Shown in pieces: positions 1 to 6,472 of a DNA stretch of 17,526 nucleotides. The translations under genes were made by a program, and so were the position numbers. Position 1 is the first letter of the stretch. Each line of letters begins with the position of its first letter. Below the pieces are notes generated by a model. That model was not told the origin of the DNA, ran no database searches, and worked only from the letters and a program-made list of their open reading frames with translations. Source of the DNA: Collinsella sp. CAG:166 (GTDB lineage: Bacteria > Actinomycetota > Coriobacteriia > Coriobacteriales > Coriobacteriaceae); NCBI GenBank assembly GCA_000434535.1, contig FR878721.1:35161-52686 (forward strand). Reading direction: 5' to 3'.

Positions 1-2241
1 GACCGCGCGGTCCGCGCGGCCGAGGACGCAAAGGGCCTTGAACCCTACGACGTTCAGGTACTCAGGCTCCTGTACCTGATTCGTTACATCGGCTACGTCA
101 AGGCCACGGTCGAGAACATCTCCATCTTCATGATCGACGGCCTCGACGTGGACAAGCGCGCCCTCAAGAACCGCGTCAAGGAGTCCCTTGCCCGGCTGGA
201 GCGCGAGAACTACGTGGCGCGCCAGGGCGATACCTATAGCTTCCTCACCGACGAGGAGCAGGAGATAGCGCAGGAGATCGCACGCACCCCAATCGATAAC
301 GCGCAGGTGATTGAGTCTATCAAAAAGCGCCTGTTCGACAGCATCTACATCGCGCGTAAACTCAACCGCGGGGCCAACGACTTCCCGTTTGACCGCTATG
401 TGGACGGCTCAATCCACGGTGGCAGCATGGGCGGCATGGAGCTTTGCGTGGCGACTATGGCGAGCGACCTGGGCCGTGCGGACGACACCGAGTTGGCCTT
501 GGCCTCTTCGGGCAAGGCCATCGTGGTCTTGAGCGACGAGGAGGATTATTGGGAGACGCTCGTCAACGCCGCCAAGATCCGCAAGTACGCCAAGACGCGA
601 AATCTTCAGGAACTCCAGCCGAGTACGCGCCAGATCGTCGAGTCCAAGATACGCGAGGCTGCCCATAACGAGAAAGAGGCCGATACCCTTTTGAGCGAGG
701 CCGTGCTCCATGCACGTTGCGCGGTCGACAGCCGCATGGTCGAGGTCCGTGCTACCAAGCCCGCCCAGGTCTTTGAGCAGGTGCTGGCGCAACTGTGCGA
801 TGTTGTCTTTGAAAAGGCTGGCTACATCGGTGCGCCGGTCACGAGCGACTCCGATATCCGCTCCACGCTGGCGGGCAACGTTCAAGTGGGGCTTGATGGC
901 ATGGACGCGGGCAACACGCGTGCACTCAAAGAGATTGAGGATTACCTTAAGGTTCAACACCAGCGCCACCTGGATACCGCTATGGGCGATATCCAGCGCC
1001 AGTACCAGCAAAGGCCCTTTGGCTGGCGCGAGGTCGACATCGCAAATGTGGTGGCGCAGCTTGTGGTGGAGCAGCGCGCGCAGGTGCTGTTTGGCGGTCA
1101 GACAGTTCAAGCTAACGACAGCCGCATGGTGGCACTCCTGCGCAAGGATGCCGATAAGGCCCAGGTGCGCTTGCGCATGCGCATGAGCGACCGGTTGCTG
1201 CGCGCCACGGGCGAACTCATGCGTGACCTGTTTGACCTCAAGACCGTGCCCTCCAACGAGGATAAACTTGTGGCCGAGCTCAAGGAGCGCCTTGAGGACT
1301 TGCGCGAGGCGTGCCTCGCCATAGCACGCGACTACTACACGGGCATCAAGCCGGCCTACCCGTATCCCGGTGAGGACGAGTGCGAGAAGATGCGCTCGGA
1401 GGTGGTCGACGTTCTTAAGGACCAGAGCGATTCCGAGGCGTTCTTGACCACGTTCACCAAGCACGAGGACCGCCTGCTCGATGCCAAGGAAGACTTTGAC
1501 AAGGTGGTTGAGTTCTTCGAGTCCAACCAACGAACAGCGTTTGACCACGCCAAGGATTTCTTGAGCCGCACCGAGGGCATCGAGTATGCCTTCGATGACA
1601 TTCCCAACGCGGTGGAGAACGTGGCAAAGGTACGCGAGATCCTCAAAGACCCAAAGCCCTACGGCCGCATTAAAGACCTTCAGCCGTTGATGGCACCCGT
1701 CAAGGAAGACATCAAAAAGCACCTGGGCATTCGCCGCAACGAGTTCTTGTGTCGTATCGAAAACGACCTGCAGGATTTGCGGAAGCAGGCCGAGAGCCAA
1801 GAAGGTTTTGTCAAGCAGGCCAAGGATGCCATCGCGGACGCCAACACCAGGTATGAGTCGTTCAAGAACCGCGCCCATGGCGTCCAGAGCCTCAACGAGC
1901 TTAACGCCCTCGCGGCAAACTGGGAAAACTGGATCGTTGCTGCAACCAACAAGATATACGACGCCGTGGATGAGGCCCGCATGCGAATGGACAACGAGCG
2001 CCGCACCACCGAGGTCACGAGTACGGGTGAGGTGGTCAAGAAGATCTCCAACAAGGGCGCCGCATCGTCTGCGCCCGTGCCCGCGTCTAAGCCCCAGCGC
2101 AAGATCAAGACCGTGCGCCGCGTCGATTTGGCCAAGCCGAGTCGCCTCTTGTCCGCAGAGGACGTGGAGCGCTACGTGGACGACCTGCGCTCCCGCCTTA
2201 TGCAGGAGCTCGCTGCAAACGACGAGATTCGTATCAACTAA
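1..2241 (+). CDS. brxC: BREX P-loop ATPase BrxC, C-terminal 746 residues (5' end outside window)
   Basis: The frame is open from base 1 with no stop until TAA at 2239-2241, so this is the 3' part of a longer gene. BrxC of type 1 BREX is usually around 1,200 aa, which would put the Walker A/B ATPase region upstream of the window. What is visible is a winged-helix-like stretch near the start (residues about 20-90, with RYIGYVKATVENISIFMIDG) followed by a long, charged, mostly helical and probably coiled-coil region. The tail is basic and Ser/Ala/Pro-rich (about residues 690-725, KKISNKGAASSAP then KPQRKIKTVRR). The assignment rests on family resemblance together with the downstream pglX-pglZ-brxL order, which is the type 1 BREX order. 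In BREX, BrxC is required for defence and is thought to work with PglX/PglZ on DNA. An internal ATG at 130 is not a likely start because coding homology extends upstream. Confidence 0.9.
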   Translation, partial: DRAVRAAEDAKGLEPYDVQVLRLLYLIRYIGYVKATVENISIFMIDGLDVDKRALKNRVKESLARLERENYVARQGDTYSFLTDEEQEIAQEIARTPIDNAQVIESIKKRLFDSIYIARKLNRGANDFPFDRYVDGSIHGGSMGGMELCVATMASDLGRADDTELALASSGKAIVVLSDEEDYWETLVNAAKIRKYAKTRNLQELQPSTRQIVESKIREAAHNEKEADTLLSEAVLHARCAVDSRMVEVRATKPAQVFEQVLAQLCDVVFEKAGYIGAPVTSDSDIRSTLAGNVQVGLDGMDAGNTRALKEIEDYLKVQHQRHLDTAMGDIQRQYQQRPFGWREVDIANVVAQLVVEQRAQVLFGGQTVQANDSRMVALLRKDADKAQVRLRMRMSDRLLRATGELMRDLFDLKTVPSNEDKLVAELKERLEDLREACLAIARDYYTGIKPAYPYPGEDECEKMRSEVVDVLKDQSDSEAFLTTFTKHEDRLLDAKEDFDKVVEFFESNQRTAFDHAKDFLSRTEGIEYAFDDIPNAVENVAKVREILKDPKPYGRIKDLQPLMAPVKEDIKKHLGIRRNEFLCRIENDLQDLRKQAESQEGFVKQAKDAIADANTRYESFKNRAHGVQSLNELNALAANWENWIVAATNKIYDAVDEARMRMDNERRTTEVTSTGEVVKKISNKGAASSAPVPASKPQRKIKTVRRVDLAKPSRLLSAEDVERYVDDLRSRLMQELAANDEIRIN

Positions 2242-2250
2242 CTCGCGGAG

Positions 2251-2281
2251 CCACCGGTGCCAAAGCGAGCACCGGTGGTTT
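2251..2281 (+). promoter_or_regulatory. Strong stem-loop between brxC and pglX
   Basis: A 10-bp perfect stem (CCACCGGTGC at 2251-2260 with GCACCGGTGG at 2269-2278) closes an 8-nt loop. It lies 9 bp after the brxC stop and 29 bp before the pglX start. Only TTT follows, so it is a poor intrinsic terminator. It more likely attenuates transcription or protects or processes the operon mRNA, letting BrxC and PglX be made at different levels. Confidence 0.5.
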
Positions 2282-2307
2282 ATGGCGTTTAGAAAGGCTC
2301 ATCAACC

Positions 2308-4797
2308 ATGAACGATTCTGCTCTTAAGAGCTTCTGCACCTGGGCCCGTACAGAGCTCATCAAAGGCGTGGAGGCACAGATGGTGCGCTACGGCATCACC
2401 GAACCTGCACCTTCGCCCGTTGGGTCCGAGACCGTCAACGGCCTGCCCCTAAGTCCTGCTGAGGTTGAGCAGCGTGACGAGCTGCTGCGCATACAGACAG
2501 AGGTGGGTCACGAGGCGCTGCGCGACCGAGCGGCCTACACCTGGTTCAACCGCATCGTGGCCATTCGCTTTATGGATGCACGCGGATGGCTCCCCAGCCG
2601 TATGCGCATGCTGAGTCGTGCGGACGGCAGCCATGGCAGCGAGGCCGTGGAGAACGCACTGGACGTGGAGATAGCGACGGCCGATACCGATCGCATAGCC
2701 GAGCTCAAGATGGCGGGCTTGGATGAACCGCTGTGGCGCTACCTGTTTATGGCTCAGTGCGAGGAGCTTGCCGATTGCCTGCCGGGCGTCTTTGAACGCG
2801 TGGGCGGTGCCATGGAGCTGCTGTTGCCCCAGGGCCTCATGATGTCCGACGGCGTGGTGGGCAAACTCAACACCATTCTCGCTGACGAGGACTGGCGCAA
2901 GGGCGTGACCGTTCTGGGCTGGATGTATCAGTACTACAACGCTGACGTCAAAGACGAGTTCTTCAAGGCAAAACGCAAAGCAGCGGCGGCGGACATCGCG
3001 CCCGCCACGCAGCTCTTCACCCCCGAGTGGATCGTGCGCTATATGGTCCAGAACTCGCTCGGCCGTCTGTGGATGCTCAACAACCCGGGGAGTTCGCTGC
3101 GCGAGCGCATGGAGTATTACATCGAGCCCGATGCTGAGCACGAGGACTTCATTCGCATTTCGAGTCCCGAGGAGATAACCCTCTGCGACCCCGCATGCGG
3201 CTCGGGCCATATCTTGGTCTATGCGTTTGAGCTGCTCTTCCATATGTACGAGGAGCGCGGCTATCGTGAGCGCGAGATTCCCGAGCTCATTCTTACTAAA
3301 AACCTTGCAGGTATGGAAATCGATTCCCGCGCGGCACAGATCGCGGAGCTGGCGCTTGCCATGTGCGCCCGCGAGCACGACCGTCGCTTCTTTAGGCGTG
3401 GCGTTCGCGCCGACGTTGCCGTGCTCTCGAGCATCCCGCTAGGGGAGGACGAGCTGCCGGGTAACAAGAAGCTCGCCGAGGAGCTGAGTCATTTGGGCGA
3501 GATCGGTTCGCTGCTCAATCCCTCAGAGGACGAGATCGACGAGCTCAAGGCTGCCGCCGCGAGTTGTTCCGATGACCTTTTTGCCGCTACGGCCAAAACT
3601 AAGCTCGAAAGCGCTGCCGCCATCTGCGAGAAGCTGTCCCGTCGTTTTACCTGCACCGTTGCGAATCCTCCGTATATGGGCAGCAGCAGCTTTAATCCAT
3701 TCATGAGCAAGTGGATCAAGAAGAACTACCCCGACGTGAAGAGCGACCTCTGCACGTGCTTTATCGAGCGCGGTTTTAACCTTGTCGAGGATAAGGGCTA
3801 CGCCGCAATGGTTACCATGCAGAGTTGGATGTTCCTGGGCAGCTTTGAGAAGATGCGCTCTTCGATCATCGAGGGCAAGACGATTGTCTCGATGGCTCAT
3901 CTCGGCCCCCGCGCATTTGACGCCATCGGCGGCGAGGTCGTCAACGTAACCTCCGATGTCATCTACAACGGCCGCGCGGCATACGAGGGCGCTTACGTGC
4001 GCCTCGTCGACATCAACGGCAGCGAGGCGAAGCGCCTCAAGCTGCTCGAGGCGATCCGAGATCCCGACTGCGGCTGGTTCTACCGCCGCGACGCCGACAT
4101 CTTCAAGCAGATCCCCGGCGCCCCAATAGCCTACTGGGCTGGGGGCGGAATACTATCTGCATTTAAATCAAATCCAGCTGTTGGTACGCGCGCGTCGCTT
4201 CAAGCTGGAATCACAACGGGAAACAATGACTTATTCATTAGAGCTTGGTGGGAGGTCCAACTATCAAAGTTTGATAGGGAGTGCTCATCGATTAACGAGG
4301 TCCAAACCACAACGTGTTGGTATCCATGTAACAAAGGTGGTAGCTATCGCAAGTGGTATGGCAACCGAGATAACGTTATGAATTTCTCAGTCACTGGCCA
4401 ACTGGAGATGAAAAAACAGTCAGGATTCCGCCCCGTCAGCCTTGATGATCAATTTAGGCCGTCGATCTCTTGGTCAGACGTTACGTCCGATCGCAATTCG
4501 TTTAGAGTCAACGGCGGACACAGTCTGTTTGAGCATGCTGGAAGTTGCGCATTTATTGCAGATGACAACCTGCTTCCGCTAATTGCCTACCTGAATTCAT
4601 CCGCAGCATCTGTGATGCTCAGAATGATTAACCCAACTCTTAATTGTAATGCGGGCGTTGTGTCAAGGCTGCCGCTTCTTGGCCTTGGTGAAGAGGGCCG
4701 TATCTCTAGCATGGCTGAACTGGCTATCGAACTGTCAAAAACCGACTGGGACTCGTTTGAAACCTCCTGGGATTTTAAACGTCACCCCTTATTGTGA
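2308..4797 (+). CDS. pglX: BREX-1 adenine-specific DNA methyltransferase PglX, N-terminal part (catalytic domain + target recognition region)
   Basis: PglX puts the N6-methyladenine self mark on host DNA and is needed for phage exclusion. The SAM-binding motif I is LCDPACGSG (residues 292-300) and the catalytic motif IV is NPPY (453-456), both intact. The end of the methyltransferase half is the conserved IPGAPIAYW (602-610), after which the target-recognition region begins (ITTGNNDLFIRAWWEV, then NKGGSYRKWYGN). The protein stops at residue 829 right after DFKRHPLL, whereas family members run to about 1,150-1,200 aa; the missing C-terminal domain is encoded separately at 5481-6449. From about 4132 the DNA becomes AT-rich (27 of 60 G+C in line 4201 against 39 of 60 in line 3961), so the recognition region looks imported. 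Start ATG 2308 is preceded by a modest AAAGG ribosome site. The identity is firm; whether the truncated protein works alone is not known. Confidence 0.93.
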   Translation: MNDSALKSFCTWARTELIKGVEAQMVRYGITEPAPSPVGSETVNGLPLSPAEVEQRDELLRIQTEVGHEALRDRAAYTWFNRIVAIRFMDARGWLPSRMRMLSRADGSHGSEAVENALDVEIATADTDRIAELKMAGLDEPLWRYLFMAQCEELADCLPGVFERVGGAMELLLPQGLMMSDGVVGKLNTILADEDWRKGVTVLGWMYQYYNADVKDEFFKAKRKAAAADIAPATQLFTPEWIVRYMVQNSLGRLWMLNNPGSSLRERMEYYIEPDAEHEDFIRISSPEEITLCDPACGSGHILVYAFELLFHMYEERGYREREIPELILTKNLAGMEIDSRAAQIAELALAMCAREHDRRFFRRGVRADVAVLSSIPLGEDELPGNKKLAEELSHLGEIGSLLNPSEDEIDELKAAAASCSDDLFAATAKTKLESAAAICEKLSRRFTCTVANPPYMGSSSFNPFMSKWIKKNYPDVKSDLCTCFIERGFNLVEDKGYAAMVTMQSWMFLGSFEKMRSSIIEGKTIVSMAHLGPRAFDAIGGEVVNVTSDVIYNGRAAYEGAYVRLVDINGSEAKRLKLLEAIRDPDCGWFYRRDADIFKQIPGAPIAYWAGGGILSAFKSNPAVGTRASLQAGITTGNNDLFIRAWWEVQLSKFDRECSSINEVQTTTCWYPCNKGGSYRKWYGNRDNVMNFSVTGQLEMKKQSGFRPVSLDDQFRPSISWSDVTSDRNSFRVNGGHSLFEHAGSCAFIADDNLLPLIAYLNSSAASVMLRMINPTLNCNAGVVSRLPLLGLGEEGRISSMAELAIELSKTDWDSFETSWDFKRHPLL

Positions 4798-4806
4798 GTG
4801 ATCAAC

Positions 4807-5406
4807 ATGAGGTACATTCGCCGACTATTTATTTTTTTGGCTGTTTCAATTCCATGCTTAGTGGTTTTCACGCTACTGTTTAAAGCTCTTCTTGGATTTC
4901 TATCCGGCATTTGCTCGCTTCCGTTGCTCAACTCTTTATCGTCGGGGGATTTGTTAAATGGAGTCGGGACGTTTTCGGCAGTCATTATTGCAGTGGTCTC
5001 GTATCAGCACGACATAGAAACGAAGCAAGAAGAAGAGAGGTCTCGGAGCGAAAAGGCTAAGCCTCAAGTTGAGGTGGACAGTTTCGAGGAAGATTACGGA
5101 TTCATTGTTTCGATTACCAATGTAGGTTCCCGGCCAATTCCGTCAATTATTGTGGAGGAAAAGCCAGTCGTATCTAATCTTGAGCCTGGAGATACCTGTC
5201 GTTTTGATTACATCGGTTTTGAGTCGTGTGAGTCGTATGAAGGCGAGGTTGAAGGCTCCAATTACGTTGTTTCAACGAGGACCTTTCGCGATGGGGTAAG
5301 CCTTTGGCTCTTTATGTATGACATTTTGGGTAAGGCTTGGATGAGTGAATATACGCTCGAGGAAGATGGTGCCCGGTTGTTGGACGGACCCTCCTGGGTG
5401 CTGTGA
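4807..5406 (+). CDS. Two-helix membrane protein with a soluble C-terminal domain, inserted inside split pglX
   Basis: Not a recognised BREX component. The 199-aa product (ATG 4807; a GTG at 4798 directly abutting the pglX stop is an alternative and would add three residues) starts with basic residues and a first hydrophobic helix (about residues 6-30, RLFIFLAVSIPCLVVFTLL). A second helix (about 50-66, GVGTFSAVIIAVVSY) is followed by a charged stretch (QEEERSRSEKAK). The remaining 115 residues are soluble and probably beta-rich; the segment VSITNVGSRPIPSIIVEE resembles the Ig-like 'N-x-G-x-R-P' pattern seen in small membrane proteins that cap a cytoplasmic beta-sandwich. There is no good ribosome site, so it is probably translated by coupling to pglX. 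Codon and base usage are AT-rich like the PglX recognition region before it, and unlike the downstream BREX genes, so the two probably arrived together. The function is unknown. Confidence 0.8.
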   Translation: MRYIRRLFIFLAVSIPCLVVFTLLFKALLGFLSGICSLPLLNSLSSGDLLNGVGTFSAVIIAVVSYQHDIETKQEEERSRSEKAKPQVEVDSFEEDYGFIVSITNVGSRPIPSIIVEEKPVVSNLEPGDTCRFDYIGFESCESYEGEVEGSNYVVSTRTFRDGVSLWLFMYDILGKAWMSEYTLEEDGARLLDGPSWVL

Positions 5407-5413
5407 GAAAAGC

Positions 5414-5443
5414 TTGACTACCACATAAAATGCCCCTTTGAAT
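5414..5443 (+). promoter_or_regulatory. Possible internal promoter before the pglX C-terminal piece
   Basis: TTGACT (5414-5419) and TTGAAT (5438-5443) are 18 bp apart, in the 74-bp gap after the membrane-protein gene. The -35 matches consensus at 5 of 6 positions and the -10 at 4 of 6. If used, it would keep the pglX C-terminal piece, pglZ and brxL expressed independently of the upstream half. Such a match is easy to find by chance in AT-rich DNA. Confidence 0.25.
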
Positions 5444-5480
5444 CATTGTTTTTAATCCCCTACTACCTGGAAGGCGTTCC

Positions 5481-6449
5481 ATGTCAACACTGCTCGCCGA
5501 TAAATACGAGGCTCGCAAAGCCGAGGTTAACGCTCGCTTTGAGCAGCTTCGCGCTAACGAGGAGGAGCTCAACCGAATCTTTGCCAAGATCTACAACATG
5601 GAGGGCGAGGTGCCCATCGAGGTCGAGGATAAGTACGTGTCGGTGGCGCGCATCTTTGATACCGCCGACGAGATCCCTGAGAGCTACAAGGGCAACAAGT
5701 ACGTGCGTACCAAGCGCGACGAGATCACCTCGCTCATAAGCTATGCCGTGGGCTGCATGTTCGGCCGTTACTCGCTCGATGTGGACGGGCTCGTGCTGGC
5801 CGACCAAGGCGCCACGGTCGACGACTATCTGGCCAAGGTGCCCGATCCCGCGCACGTGACCTTTATGCCCGATGCCGACAATGTGCTGCCCATTACCGAT
5901 GACGAGTATTTTGACGACGACATCGTGCGCTACTTTATCGACTTTGTGCGCACCGTGTATGGCGAGGGGACGCTTGAGCAGAACCTGGCCTTTATTGCCG
6001 AGGCACTCGGCGGCAAGGGTACCTCGCGCGAGGTGATCCGCACCTACTTTTTGAAGGACTTTTTTAAGGACCACTGCCAGACCTATAAGAAGCGCCCCAT
6101 CTACTGGCTGTTCGACAGCGGCAAGAAGAACGGCTTCAAGTGCCTTGTTTACATGCATCGCTACCAGCCTGACCTGTTGGCTCGCATCCGCACCGACTAT
6201 GTGCATGAGCAGCAGGAGCGCTACCGTGCCCAGATCGGGTATGCCAACGATGCCCTTGTCAGTGCCGAGCGCGGCGAGCGCGTGCGCTTGGATAAGCGCA
6301 TCAAAAAGCTCAACGACCAGCTCAAAGAGACCATTGCTTACGAGGAGAAACTGCACCATTTGGCAGACCAGATGATTAAGATCGACCTGGATGACGGCGT
6401 CAAGGTCAACTACGCCAAGTTTCAGGATGTGCTGGCGAAGATTAAGTAA
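5481..6449 (+). CDS. pglX: PglX C-terminal domain encoded as a separate gene
   Basis: This 322-aa product is the conserved C-terminal domain of PglX, not an independent family. It contains the recognisable block from ANEEELNRIF through VEDKYV and SLISYAVGCMFGRYSLDVDG. It continues with ITDDEYFDDDIV, SREVIRTYFLKDFFKDHC, KKRPIYWLFDSGKKNGFK and the final IDLDDGVKVNY. Together with the 829 residues encoded upstream this makes about 1,151 residues, close to a complete PglX, so almost nothing is lost at the break. ATG 5481 has a good ribosome site (GGAAGGC, 5469-5475), so the piece looks translated in its own right. The frame extends upstream only to a TGA at 5439-5441. PglZ follows after 23 bp. 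Composition is GC-rich backbone style. It may associate with the N-terminal part as a split enzyme. Confidence 0.92.
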   Translation: MSTLLADKYEARKAEVNARFEQLRANEEELNRIFAKIYNMEGEVPIEVEDKYVSVARIFDTADEIPESYKGNKYVRTKRDEITSLISYAVGCMFGRYSLDVDGLVLADQGATVDDYLAKVPDPAHVTFMPDADNVLPITDDEYFDDDIVRYFIDFVRTVYGEGTLEQNLAFIAEALGGKGTSREVIRTYFLKDFFKDHCQTYKKRPIYWLFDSGKKNGFKCLVYMHRYQPDLLARIRTDYVHEQQERYRAQIGYANDALVSAERGERVRLDKRIKKLNDQLKETIAYEEKLHHLADQMIKIDLDDGVKVNYAKFQDVLAKIK

Positions 6450-6472
6450 CTGCAGATACGGTAAGGATATTC

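Larger units (their letters stand above)
4132..5480. other. AT-rich cassette: PglX recognition region plus membrane-protein gene
   Basis: Composition falls from over 60% G+C to about 43-45% in sampled lines (27/60 in line 4201, 26/60 in line 4861). It returns to backbone style right at the start of the C-terminal pglX piece. The left edge coincides with the end of the conserved methyltransferase half of PglX. The right edge coincides with the linker before the conserved C-terminal domain. No transposase, recombinase or flanking terminal repeats are visible, so homologous replacement of the specificity segment is the simplest explanation. The edges are placed by eye to within some tens of bases. 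Confidence 0.65.

Noticed and set aside
409..1878. 489-aa open frame on the - strand inside brxC
   Set aside because: A shadow of a high-GC coding sequence; the + frame carries the conserved BrxC protein.
4132..5480. Insertion sequence within pglX
   Set aside because: No transposase frame, terminal inverted repeats or clear target duplication are visible.
4795..5483. Sequencing error or frameshift as the cause of the split pglX
   Set aside because: The pieces are about 680 bp apart and separated by a coherent gene with its own composition, which a base error cannot produce.
2308..6449. Invertase-driven phase variation of pglX
   Set aside because: No recombinase gene, silent recognition cassette or inverted repeat pair flanking the segment is present in the window; it could lie outside.
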